A stretch of 64,000 nt of DNA from CAYNJG01 sp965216885. Its GTDB lineage: Bacteria > Planctomycetota > Planctomycetia > Pirellulales > Pirellulaceae. Location of the stretch: NCBI GenBank assembly GCA_965216885.1, contig OZ244209.1, positions 1,240,001-1,304,000 of the forward strand. Direction: 5' to 3'. The notes beneath the pieces were generated by a model. That model was not told where the DNA came from. It did not search any database and saw nothing but the letters and a program-made list of their open reading frames with translations. Below, piece by piece: positions 35,378-43,305 of this stretch; within the stretch, counting starts at the first letter, position 1; each line of letters starts with the position of its first letter. Position numbers and translations under genes: made by a program.

Positions 35378-36631
35378 ATGACTGATATCTTGCTTGTGGA
35401 CGATTCGCCTGTGGACCTGCGGCTCTTCTCAGAGCTATTGGGGCAGGAAAAAGATTTCGCGGTTCGCACTTGCGAGGATGGCAATGCGGCCCTCCGCGCG
35501 ATGGGAGTCGAGGTTCCCGATATCGTGGTGACCGACATGCAGATGCCGGTCATGGATGGCCTGGAACTTGTGAAGCATGTGCGTGCGAAGTATCCGAATA
35601 CGCCCATCATTCTGATCACCGGTTTTGGTAGCGAAGAAATCGCGACCAAGGCCCTGCGGGCGGGTGCGGCGGGCTATGTGCCCAAGTCCAACAGTGCCGA
35701 ATCTCTGTGCTCCACGATCCGGCACGTCCTGGAGTTGGGGCGCACGTTCAAGATCGAAGATCGTGTCAACGCGTCGACGAGGTTGTTGCAGTACGAGTTG
35801 GAGCTGGAAAATGATGAAACGCTGATTCCAGGCGTGCTGCAATTGGCCCGACAGCGGGTGCAGGACGTGTCCGAAGTGGATTGCGTCAATTTGCTTCAGA
35901 TCGAGGCTGCTCTGGAGCACGCGTTGATGAATGCGATCTATCACGGCAATCTCGACTTCAAGCAGCATGCCGGGATCGAGTTTGACGCGCGCAGTCGAAC
36001 TCGCGAAGCCCGAATTCTGAATGGGCGACCCCCTTACAAGGATCGTCGCGTCTCCGTCATCATGCGTGTGACGCCGGATGAAGCAAGGTTTGTCGTCAAG
36101 GACGAAGGCAGCGGATTCGACGTCAAGGAAGTCTCGTCTCTGGGGCTAACCCAGTCGTTGCGGGGGGAATTCGGGCAGGGGCTGTTTTTGATGTGGGCCT
36201 TCATGGACAAGGTGGTGTTTGACCGGAAGGGAAGTGCAGTCACGCTTGTGAAGCAACTGGATAAGCCGGCGCCGCCGGTGGAAGACGAGCCCAAACAGGA
36301 GGCGCTGGTTGCGTTGCACTACAAGGGTGGGCAGAAGTCGTATACGATCACCAAACCACGCGCCACGATAGGTCGGGATGACAGTTGTGATGTGGTGGTC
36401 GATTCGGGCAACGTTTCGCATCACCACTGCCTGTTGTTTCTACATGAGGGCTGGTGGTTCGTGCGGGACCTGAAGAGCACCAATGGTATCAAGGTGAACG
36501 GTGTGAAACGCGATTCGCATCTGTTGCCACCGGCGGCGATCCTGTCCGTCGGGCCCCATGAATTCACCGTCGAGTATCAGCCGCACAAGCTGGGGGCCGT
36601 GGGGATAACTCCACCGGTCGACCCTTTCTAA
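35378..36631 (+). CDS. Response regulator-HATPase-FHA fusion protein
   Basis: The 417-residue protein starts at the ATG at 35378 behind a GGGGGA site; an upstream frame start at 35297 is unlikely. The receiver (1-120) has LLVDDSPVD, Asp in VVTDMQMPVMDG, Thr in LITGFGS and Lys in YVPKSN. The RsbW-like ATPase (about 150-300) has LEHALMNAIYHGNLDF, KDEGSGFDV and GQGLFLM. A C-terminal FHA domain (about 320-405) has ATIGRDDSCDVVVDSGNVSHHHCLL and the phosphothreonine-pocket residues Arg, Ser and Asn (STNGIKVNG). The N-terminal 300 residues are paralogous to the gene at 30416. FHA suggests docking to a Ser/Thr-phosphorylated partner. It follows the kinase closely and is probably co-transcribed. Confidence 0.93.
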   Translation: MTDILLVDDSPVDLRLFSELLGQEKDFAVRTCEDGNAALRAMGVEVPDIVVTDMQMPVMDGLELVKHVRAKYPNTPIILITGFGSEEIATKALRAGAAGYVPKSNSAESLCSTIRHVLELGRTFKIEDRVNASTRLLQYELELENDETLIPGVLQLARQRVQDVSEVDCVNLLQIEAALEHALMNAIYHGNLDFKQHAGIEFDARSRTREARILNGRPPYKDRRVSVIMRVTPDEARFVVKDEGSGFDVKEVSSLGLTQSLRGEFGQGLFLMWAFMDKVVFDRKGSAVTLVKQLDKPAPPVEDEPKQEALVALHYKGGQKSYTITKPRATIGRDDSCDVVVDSGNVSHHHCLLFLHEGWWFVRDLKSTNGIKVNGVKRDSHLLPPAAILSVGPHEFTVEYQPHKLGAVGITPPVDPF

Positions 36632-36673
36632 TGCACGGTCGCGGTACGCGGGGTTGTCGGGCTCTGCTGTCGG

Positions 36674-37804
36674 CTAGGACTGCGTGAACATCTGGCAGTA
36701 GCTTTCGTATCTACGTGCATCGAGGCCCCCGTCGGCGACGGCGTTTTTTACAGCGCAGTCGCCTTCGTGAGTGTGGGTGCAGTCGGGAAACTGACAGAGA
36801 TTGACGTAGGGACGCAGATCCCGAAAGAAGCCGATGACTTCTTCGGGGATGATGTCCCATAGCTGAAACTGACGGATGCCAGGCGTGTCGACGATATAGC
36901 CACCCATGTTCAGTGGTACAAGTTGAGCGGCCGTTGTGGTGTGCTTCCCTTTTTGCGACTCACCGCTTACTGCGTTGACTCGCAGTTGCAGGTCAGGCTC
37001 AATGGCATTCAGCAGCGACGACTTGCCAACACCACTTTGTCCGATCACAACGCTTTGTCGTTCCTGGACCAACTGTCGCACTTCTTCGACGCCCGTCCCA
37101 TCCTCAACCGAAAGCAGGATGACGTGGTAGCCCATACGGGCATAGACGCCGACAAGCGGTTGCAGGTCGGCCGGGTTGATGAGGTCGATTTTGTTGATGC
37201 AGACAATCGGGACGATGTTCCATTTCTCGGCAGTAACAAGAAAACGGTCGATGAGGTGCGGTTTGATGGTGGGTTCGGCGGCACTGCTGACGATCAACAG
37301 TTGGTCGACGTTCGCCACCAGCACGTGTTGTCGGCCGCGGCTGGTTCGGCAGAGGACTCCGTGTCGCGGCTCGATTCGTTCGATGATGCCTTCGTTGTTA
37401 CGGTCGGGGCGAAAGAGGACTCGGTCCCCCGCGGCCACCACATGGCGTTGGTCGGTCGCCAATGTCTTCAGAATTCGCCGAGTCGCGCATTCCCAGATGG
37501 TGCCTTCGTCGTCGCGGACGGTGCTTTTTAGTCCACCCGATCGGAGAACGGTGCCGGCGAGGCACTGGCTGGCGTCGACGTCGCGAATGATGGCGAGTCC
37601 GGTTTCTTCGTTGGCAGGTTCGGTTCCCACGACGGTGCGCTTTCGCGTGAGGTCGCCTTTGCCACTGATGCGTTCAGTGCGTGTTGAGTCATCCGCTTCG
37701 AACCCGTGCTCGCGATACTTCTCCGTGAGGTTCTGTTCGCGGGTGCGAACCTGTCGGTTCTTGCGAAATGTCGCGCGAATTTTCTGTTTCTTCTTTTTCG
37801 CCAT
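36674..37804 (-). CDS. rsgA: Ribosome small subunit-dependent GTPase A
   Basis: The 376-residue protein from ATG 37804 (a longer frame begins at 37852) has a Lys-rich N-terminus (AKKKKQKIRATFRKNRQ), an OB fold, then the circularly permuted GTPase order: G4 CINKIDL, G1 GQSGVGKSSLLNAI, G3 DTPGIRQF. The C-terminal zinc site is CQFPDCTHTHEGDCAV. RsgA tests and matures the 30S subunit. An insertion of about 60 residues precedes the OB fold (EETGLAIIRDVDASQCLAGTV), longer than in E. coli. It converges with the signalling cassette and lies divergent to the metallopeptidase. Confidence 0.95.
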   Translation of the reverse strand: MAKKKKQKIRATFRKNRQVRTREQNLTEKYREHGFEADDSTRTERISGKGDLTRKRTVVGTEPANEETGLAIIRDVDASQCLAGTVLRSGGLKSTVRDDEGTIWECATRRILKTLATDQRHVVAAGDRVLFRPDRNNEGIIERIEPRHGVLCRTSRGRQHVLVANVDQLLIVSSAAEPTIKPHLIDRFLVTAEKWNIVPIVCINKIDLINPADLQPLVGVYARMGYHVILLSVEDGTGVEEVRQLVQERQSVVIGQSGVGKSSLLNAIEPDLQLRVNAVSGESQKGKHTTTAAQLVPLNMGGYIVDTPGIRQFQLWDIIPEEVIGFFRDLRPYVNLCQFPDCTHTHEGDCAVKNAVADGGLDARRYESYCQMFTQS

Positions 37805-37953
37805 GCGACCAGCGTACCGCAGAATTCCGGCAGGTTGAAAGGGCCCGGTCATTTTGCCGCGATTTCACTCTCGGCATAGCAGTTGCCGCTGTATATGATC
37901 TTGCATCGGGCTGCCAAATCGGCAGCCAGTGAAATAGTTTAGGAGATGGCGAA

Positions 37954-38664
37954 ATGGCTTACTTGTTGTTGGTGGTAGTTCCAGGCATGTTGATTTCGGG
38001 GCTGGCCAGTTGGATGGTCAAATCCGCGTTTAACAAATATTCAAAGGTACCATCACGGCGGCGGATTACCGGGGCTCAGGCGGCGCAGCGGTTACTGGAT
38101 CGAGCCGGAATTTCGGACGTCCGGGTGGTTCCTGCCAGTGGTTATCTCACGGATCATTACAACCCAAGGACGAAGAGTCTGGCGCTATCGGAACCGGTTT
38201 ACAACAGTTCGTCGATTGCGGCAATTGGTGTCGCGACGCACGAAGCAGGGCACGCGATCCAGCACGCTACATCGTACGGTCCGCTGTGGCTTCGATCGGC
38301 GCTGGTCCCAACCGTCGGGATTGGCAACCAAATCGGGTACTTCGCCATGATGATTGGTGCCGGAATGGTCGCGAGTACCCCGCAGGGACAGACCGGAATC
38401 GGTATCTATATTTTTGGAGCGGGTGTCGCGCTGTTCAGTTGTCTCTTGCTGTTTCAGTTGGTAACTCTCCCTGTTGAATTCAACGCCAGCAATCGCGCCC
38501 GGAAGCTTGTCGTGGAAGCGGGAATCGTTGACCTGGACGAACGAACGGGGATTGACCGAGTGTTGACCGCCGCAGCGATGACCTATGTAGCGGCCGCGAT
38601 CTCGACCGCGTTGACGCTAGTTTACTTCCTGTGGCGATCGGGACTGCTTGGCGGTCGCAGATAG
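37954..38664 (+). CDS. YugP-like membrane zinc metallopeptidase
   Basis: The 236-residue protein has an N-terminal membrane helix (YLLLVVVPGMLISGLASWMV), the zinc-site helix IGVATHEAGHAIQHATSYGPL (HExxH as His-Glu-Ala-Gly-His), then two or three more helices (IGYFAMMIGAGMVA, GIGIYIFGAGVALFSCLLLFQLVTLPVEFNASNRA). Glu in LPVEFNAS is the likely third zinc ligand. Length and order match the YugP/Zn_peptidase_2 family of integral membrane proteases of unknown substrate. No operon partner is evident. Confidence 0.9.
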   Translation: MAYLLLVVVPGMLISGLASWMVKSAFNKYSKVPSRRRITGAQAAQRLLDRAGISDVRVVPASGYLTDHYNPRTKSLALSEPVYNSSSIAAIGVATHEAGHAIQHATSYGPLWLRSALVPTVGIGNQIGYFAMMIGAGMVASTPQGQTGIGIYIFGAGVALFSCLLLFQLVTLPVEFNASNRARKLVVEAGIVDLDERTGIDRVLTAAAMTYVAAAISTALTLVYFLWRSGLLGGRR

Positions 38665-39127
38665 GAATTGCCGTTGTCTGAACGGCGTTGCATCGCGACC
38701 GGCTGCAGCGTATTCCACCGCGCCCACGACGAGTTAGCGTCGGCGCTCTGATCTCAGCTCCCGAGTTGAAGTCTCGGGTAGTAGTCGTCTCTGTCTGGCT
38801 GCTTCACCGCCGAGCTGGCGGTGAAGTCTTCTTGCTTTCGCCGCCACGATGGAACGCCCTGTTTGTAGCAACGTGTTGGCTGAGGGTGTGCCTTCAGTTG
38901 ATCAGGCGTTGTCGAAGTTGGCGGCGCGTATGTCGTGTTTCCGTCAATTGGGTTGGGTATCTCGATATAGGCGGCACAAGCTCATCAATCACACACCTCA
39001 CTAGCCCAATGGTGGTAGGCCAATTCGGGATTTGGTTCGCGTACTTCTACATGCGGTCGTTATGGCTCCTATGTTTCTTTGACTACTAATTTAATTGGCC
39101 GCTTTTCGCAGACGGGACCGTCCAATC
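38665..39127. other. 463-base gap with three perfect hairpins
   Basis: No gene is supported. Three perfect inverted repeats stand in a row: GCCGTT/AACGGC (38670-38686), CCCGAG/CTCGGG (38760-38778) and CTTCACCGCC/GGCGGTGAAG (38802-38826, 5-base loop). The third is followed by a pyrimidine-rich stretch (tcttcttgctttc) and could end metallopeptidase transcription. The rest holds no recognised element. Confidence 0.45.
38802..38826 (+). terminator. Strong 10-bp hairpin, possible terminator
   Basis: CTTCACCGCC and GGCGGTGAAG pair perfectly around a GAGCT loop and are followed by tcttcttgctttcg, a pyrimidine-rich but not pure T tail. It lies 138 bases after the metallopeptidase stop. Confidence 0.4.
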
Positions 39128-39613
39128 ATGAAAAAAAATAAAAGCGAAGCAAAAGACGCACGGCCGGCACACAAACGCGGCAAATTGTTCGTGGACGCAA
39201 AGGTGCAGGGCGCATTGATGCGGCAAGTAATGCTCCACTGGGGCGTGACAAACCTGCTTTTGTTTGTGTACCTGTTTGCCACGCAGGTTCTGCTGGGTGG
39301 TTTCGAGGGCGGGGTTATGGAAAACCTTCAAAGTCTCGGCCGGCAATATGGTCTCTTGTTGATTGTACTTGCCACTCTGTCGCCGGTCTTCATCTATGAC
39401 ACCATCAAGTTGAGTCACCGTGTGGTTGGCCCGATGGTCTCGTTTCGCGCGGGTTTGAAGAAACTCGTGCAGGGAGAGGATTACACTCCCGTCACGTTCC
39501 GCGATGGCGATCATTGGGCGCAGCTTGCAGTTGATCTCAACAGCCTGGCGGAGGAACTTCAAGAACTACGTGAAAAAGATCGGGCCCGTGAAGAGCAGGC
39601 AGAGCTGGTCTAG
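39128..39613 (+). CDS. Two-TM membrane protein with HAMP-like region
   Basis: The 161-residue protein has its preferred start at the ATG at 39128 (MKKNKSEAKD). A basic N-terminus is followed by two membrane helices, about 36-58 (WGVTNLLLFVYLFATQVLLGG) and 70-90 (YGLLLIVLATLSPVFIYDTI). The cytosolic tail (LSHRVVGPMVSFRAGLKKLVQGEDYTPVTFRDGDHW...LNSLAEELQELR) follows the pattern of a HAMP linker, with Pro in the first helix and a coiled coil at the end. It has no kinase or methyl-accepting domain. It precedes TadE/TadG genes by 51 bases and is likely in that operon. Confidence 0.75.
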   Translation: MKKNKSEAKDARPAHKRGKLFVDAKVQGALMRQVMLHWGVTNLLLFVYLFATQVLLGGFEGGVMENLQSLGRQYGLLLIVLATLSPVFIYDTIKLSHRVVGPMVSFRAGLKKLVQGEDYTPVTFRDGDHWAQLAVDLNSLAEELQELREKDRAREEQAELV

Positions 39614-39664
39614 GTCGCAAATACGCCGCCGATGCGGAACAGAACCAAAAAAGAGAGAACGGGA

Positions 39665-40078
39665 ATGATTCGACTAAACAGGATCAGAAGGCGTCGACCA
39701 GCCGACAGGCGAGCCACCGCCGTGGTGGAGCTTGCTGTTTGTCTGCCAGCGTTGGTGTTGCTTGTCATTGGCACGCTTGAATGCACCTCGATGATCTTCT
39801 TGCGTCAGTCGCTTTCGATTGCGGCATATGAAGGCGTTCGTGTGGCGATCAGGAGCGATACTCGATCAAATCGGGCTCCGCTTGACCGAAGCCGTCAGGT
39901 TCTCGAGGAGCGTGGTATCGATGGATATGCGCAAGTCGGGCCCGGGAGGGTAGGTGTGGTTCCACCAGGAGAAATTGTTCATGTTACGGTAGGTGCGCGG
40001 GTCGCCAGAAATGCTGTGCTGCCATTACGTTTTTTCAGTGGTACGCTGACCGCCACTGCACGAATGATTAAGGAATAG
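39665..40078 (+). CDS. TadE-like pseudopilin/pilus assembly protein
   Basis: The 137-residue protein starts at ATG 39665 with an upstream GGGA. A basic N-terminus (RRRRPADRRATAVVELAVCLPALVLLVIGTLECTSMIF) gives the TadE pattern: a single membrane helix with a conserved Glu near its start (VELAV) and a second Glu in the helix (TLECT). The mature region is small and beta-rich. TadE and TadF pseudopilins help assemble Flp/Tad pili. It is followed by TadG (4-base gap) and another TadE-like gene. Confidence 0.88.
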   Translation: MIRLNRIRRRRPADRRATAVVELAVCLPALVLLVIGTLECTSMIFLRQSLSIAAYEGVRVAIRSDTRSNRAPLDRSRQVLEERGIDGYAQVGPGRVGVVPPGEIVHVTVGARVARNAVLPLRFFSGTLTATARMIKE

Positions 40079-40082
40079 ATAA

Positions 40083-41279
40083 ATGCCAACGCCAAATCAA
40101 AGTCATCCCTGCCGTGAGCGCCGGGGCGCGATGGTGATTCTGATACTGATTACACTGGTGATCTTTATCGGTGCGGCCGCGTTTTCGATTAACGTTGCGT
40201 ATATGCAACTCACCAGAACCGAGCTACGCACGAGTACGGATGCCAGTGCACGTGCTGCAGTTGCCACGCTGGCACAAGAGGGAACGACGGAAGAAGCGGC
40301 GGCTGTGGCTCGCCAAGCCGCGCGGTTGAATCGCGTCGCTGGAGATCCACTGCTACTCGATGATGAAGACATTGTCTTTGGGTCATCGCAACAGGGACAT
40401 GACGATGTGTTCAATTTTGTGGAGGGCGGCCTACCGTCCAACTCGGCTCGGGTGACGGGACGACGAACTTCTGACTCACTTTCGGGGACTGTTGGGCTGC
40501 CATTCAGTCGTACTTTTGATACGTCCAACTTTGCCCCCAGGTCGGTAGCCCGAGCGGTTCATTTGCAACGGGACTTTTGCCTGGTGATTGACCGGTCTGG
40601 CTCCATGACGCATACGGTCACCGGGACTCGTGGGCCGTACGGGCTGACTGTCTGCAATGGACCCCATGCGACTGAAAGTCGGTGGGCCTCGCTAAGATGG
40701 GCGGTGAACAAGTTCATTGTCGTGCTGAGGCGGACGGAGGATTATGAACGCCTGGCCTTGGTAACCTATTCCGCTGACGAGCCCTCGAAGTGCGGTGGGA
40801 TCGTGATACCTGCTTCGCGGATTGACATTCCGCTGACCACGACCCACTACCTGGTCAAGACCAAGATGCGCATTTATTCGAGGAACGACCAGGGAGGACG
40901 TCCCATGACTCATCTTCGTGTCGCCGGTCGAACGAATATCGCCGAGGGTATTCGAGCTGGAATCGTAGCGTTAAACGGTCCCGGACGAAGACGAAATTCG
41001 TCGCCGGTGATGATTGTGCTCACGGATGGCAAAGCCAATCAGCCGATCGATGAAGCCGCTGGGGTGGCCGAGGCTTATAGGGCAGCCCATGAGGCGGTCG
41101 CCGCATTGCCTGGCCTACAACTTGAGACGATTACGTACAGTGATGAAGCAGAGCAGGAGACGATGATGGAAATCGCCAGGATTGGCGCCGGGTTCCATCA
41201 TCATGCCCCCGACTTTGATACTTTGAACGTGATATTTCGTGAGATTGCTGAGAAGAATGCAGTTGTGATGGCCGAGTAG
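40083..41279 (+). CDS. TadG-like protein with von Willebrand factor A domain
   Basis: The 398-residue protein has an N-terminal RRGAMVILILITLVIFIGAAAFSINVAYMQLTRTELRTSTDASARAA segment, which is the TadG-type membrane helix and amphipathic extension. The C-terminal half (about 155-395) is a vWA domain with a metal-ion site DRSGSMTHT (DxSxS), a conserved Thr in GRTNIAEGI and Asp in IVLTDGKANQ. An extracellular or periplasmic adhesion role is likely. It is the central gene of the small Tad-like operon. Confidence 0.88.
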   Translation: MPTPNQSHPCRERRGAMVILILITLVIFIGAAAFSINVAYMQLTRTELRTSTDASARAAVATLAQEGTTEEAAAVARQAARLNRVAGDPLLLDDEDIVFGSSQQGHDDVFNFVEGGLPSNSARVTGRRTSDSLSGTVGLPFSRTFDTSNFAPRSVARAVHLQRDFCLVIDRSGSMTHTVTGTRGPYGLTVCNGPHATESRWASLRWAVNKFIVVLRRTEDYERLALVTYSADEPSKCGGIVIPASRIDIPLTTTHYLVKTKMRIYSRNDQGGRPMTHLRVAGRTNIAEGIRAGIVALNGPGRRRNSSPVMIVLTDGKANQPIDEAAGVAEAYRAAHEAVAALPGLQLETITYSDEAEQETMMEIARIGAGFHHHAPDFDTLNVIFREIAEKNAVVMAE

Positions 41280-41324
41280 CCTTCCGTCTGTTGATGCTAC
41301 CGTTTAACACTTCAGGGTATTCAT

Positions 41325-41729
41325 GTGATTGGGAAAATTCGTAAATCCAGTCGTCGCGGTGTAGTCACCGTCGAAATGGCGATCGCTACGCCGATTTTGT
41401 TACTGCTACTTTTTGCTGCCATCGAATTTTGTCTGGCTAATGTTCAGCGCCATACTGCGGACAATGCCGCGTATGAAGCGGCACGGCGTGGCATTGTTCC
41501 GGGCGCGCAAGTGTCGGATGTAACTGAAGTGGCTGAAGATATCATGTCGACGGTCGGGGCGAACAATGTGAATGTCGTCGTGACTCCAGGTGTGCTAACG
41601 TCTGAGACCGATGAGATTACCGTCAGCGTCGAAGTTCCGTTCGCCCGGAATGGATGGATCTCGCCCTTTATCTTCAGTGAGTCGGATTCGGTTACAGCCC
41701 GCTGCCAACTGAATCGCGAAGAATACTAG
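41325..41729 (+). CDS. TadE-like pseudopilin (second copy)
   Basis: The 134-residue protein starts at a GTG. RRGVVTVEMAIATPILLLLLFAAIEFCLANVQRHTADNAAYEAARRGIVPGA shows the TadE helix with Glu in VEMA and IEFC, and a conserved AAYEAARRG after the helix. The upstream TadE shares the pattern (IAAYEGVRVAI). It is the last gene before a strong intrinsic terminator. Confidence 0.87.
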   Translation: MIGKIRKSSRRGVVTVEMAIATPILLLLLFAAIEFCLANVQRHTADNAAYEAARRGIVPGAQVSDVTEVAEDIMSTVGANNVNVVVTPGVLTSETDEITVSVEVPFARNGWISPFIFSESDSVTARCQLNREEY

Positions 41730-41749
41730 CTGAGCATTTGCGCTCACCC

Positions 41750-41790
41750 AAAGGTTCATGGTCTCGGTATGGGGCCATGAACCTTTTTTT
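41750..41790 (+). terminator. Intrinsic terminator of the Tad-like operon
   Basis: GGTTCATGG (41753-41761) pairs perfectly with CCATGAACC (41775-41783), flanked by AAA on the left and seven T on the right. It lies 24 bases after the TadE stop and is a textbook Rho-independent terminator. Confidence 0.92.
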
Positions 41791-41803
41791 GTTTCGGCCC
41801 GTT

Positions 41804-41827
41804 GCATCATGGCTGGCATCATGGCTG
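41804..41827 (+). repeat. 12-base perfect tandem repeat
   Basis: GCATCATGGCTG is repeated twice in direct succession just after the Tad terminator. No function can be assigned. The remaining spacer to 42057 holds a candidate promoter only. Confidence 0.6.
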
Positions 41828-41985
41828 ATTGGTGTCGATTGGGCTGGAACCCTTCTTGCAGGGAGTCCAAACGAAGCTATTTCCGTTTCGAATCGCTCGG
41901 GGCACTCTCCTTGGTTGCGGGGCTGGGAATGCCGCCCGAATTCCAGTGCTGGAACTGTCCCAAAGGCAAAGAAGACAGAATGGTT

Positions 41986-42013
41986 TTGTTGTAAAGCGTC
42001 AATTCACTAGAAT
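41986..42013 (+). promoter_or_regulatory. Candidate sigma-70 promoter of the secretion operon
   Basis: TTGTTG (41986-41991) and TAGAAT (42008-42013) are 16 bases apart, 44 bases before the GTG start of the GspE-like gene. It lies between a terminator and the first gene of a long operon, which is where a promoter is needed. Confidence 0.4.
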
Positions 42014-42057
42014 GTGGCCCTCGGGGGAACTGTACAGGTCCGTGGGCTGGGTGACGG

Positions 42058-43305
42058 GTGTCGACGAACGCAAATTTGACGCTGGACGGGCAGGCGCAAC
42101 TGGCCGCACTGGATGCAGCCGCTCCGCAATATGCGTCCGACTTCGTCGATAGTTTGCTTGCTTTGGCCCGTGCGGTTCGATGCAGCGACGTTCACCTGCA
42201 GCCGACTGCGGGTGGAATTGAGATCCGCTGGCGCCTGGACGGTGTGTTGCAGTTAGTGGGCGTTTATCCACGCGGAGAGGCTGCCGACGTCGTAACTCGG
42301 CTGAAAGTGCTCGCCGAGCTGCTGACGTACAGGACGGACATTCCGCAGGAAGGTCGTATTCGTCGGCCGGACGACGCCATTGAAATGCGAGTCAGCACTT
42401 TCCCGACGATTTTCGGAGAACGTGCCGTGGTCCGGCTTTTCGCGGCAGCTGGCGAGTTGCTCTTGCCGGAGCAGCTGGGACTACCATCCGGCATTCTGCC
42501 GCAGGTGTCTTCGCTGTTGCAGGAAACTTCTGGCGCGATCCTTGTTGTAGGGCCGGCCGGTAGCGGTAAATCAACAACCGCCTACGCGTGCCTTCGGCAT
42601 CTCGTTGCCGAATCTGCAGGGGGGCGCAGTGTCGTCTCGCTGGAAGACCCCGTGGAAGTTGTAGTTCCGGGAGTGTCGCAATCGCAGGTCAATCCAGCCG
42701 CGGAATTTGATCTGCATTCTGGTCTGAAGTCGATGCTCAGGCAGGATCCCGAAGTCATGTTTGTCGGTGAGATGCGGGATCGTGAGACCGCCGAAGTGGC
42801 TTTCCAGGCCGCATTAACTGGTCAGCTTGTCATCACGACTTTTCACGCCGGAAGCGCCGCCGAAGCCGTCAGCCGCCTGATCGACATGGGCCTGGAGCCC
42901 TATCTGTTGAGGAGTGCACTTCTGGGGATCGTGTGCCAGCGATTACTTCGCCGGGTGTGCGATTGTGCTGAGGCAACAGCTGACGAGGATCATTTTCTGG
43001 GGCTCCCGGTCAGCAGTGCGCGAATCGCGCGTGGGTGTGACCTTTGCAAGGGCACGGGGTACGCCGGGCGGGCGCTCGTGGCGGAGCTACTACAGCCGCG
43101 CGAGGCTGCCATTGGTAAAGCCATTCTCGCCCGACAGGAGGCGGCTCGGATCGAGGAATTGGCGGTAGGAAATGGTATGACGACGCTTTGGGACCGAGCT
43201 GTCGCGGCGGTTGCCGACGGAACGACGACTCCCGACGAAGTGCGACGAGTGTTTGGCCTGCGAATGGATGCTACTCGCCCTGGTTCGCCACAGGGGAACG
43301 GATGA
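42058..43305 (+). CDS. GspE/PilB-type secretion ATPase (short form)
   Basis: The 415-residue protein lacks the N1 domain and starts directly with the N2-like domain (CSDVHLQPTAGGIEIRWRLDG, 41-61). Walker A is GPAGSGKST (164-172), the Asp box is VSLEDPVEV (192-200) and Walker B is VMFVGEMRDRET (from 233; Met where GEIRD is usual). The His box is VITTFHAGS. A Cys-rich zinc element follows (CDC...CDLCKGTGYAGR). It powers pseudopilus assembly through GspF. The GTG start has no strong Shine-Dalgarno. The stop overlaps the first GspF start (ATGA). Confidence 0.92.
   Translation: MSTNANLTLDGQAQLAALDAAAPQYASDFVDSLLALARAVRCSDVHLQPTAGGIEIRWRLDGVLQLVGVYPRGEAADVVTRLKVLAELLTYRTDIPQEGRIRRPDDAIEMRVSTFPTIFGERAVVRLFAAAGELLLPEQLGLPSGILPQVSSLLQETSGAILVVGPAGSGKSTTAYACLRHLVAESAGGRSVVSLEDPVEVVVPGVSQSQVNPAAEFDLHSGLKSMLRQDPEVMFVGEMRDRETAEVAFQAALTGQLVITTFHAGSAAEAVSRLIDMGLEPYLLRSALLGIVCQRLLRRVCDCAEATADEDHFLGLPVSSARIARGCDLCKGTGYAGRALVAELLQPREAAIGKAILARQEAARIEELAVGNGMTTLWDRAVAAVADGTTTPDEVRRVFGLRMDATRPGSPQGNG

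Noticed and set aside
38688..39089. 133-residue frame in the gap before the Tad-like operon
   Set aside because: Arg/Cys/Trp-rich composition, no ribosome-binding site, and it crosses two perfect hairpins.
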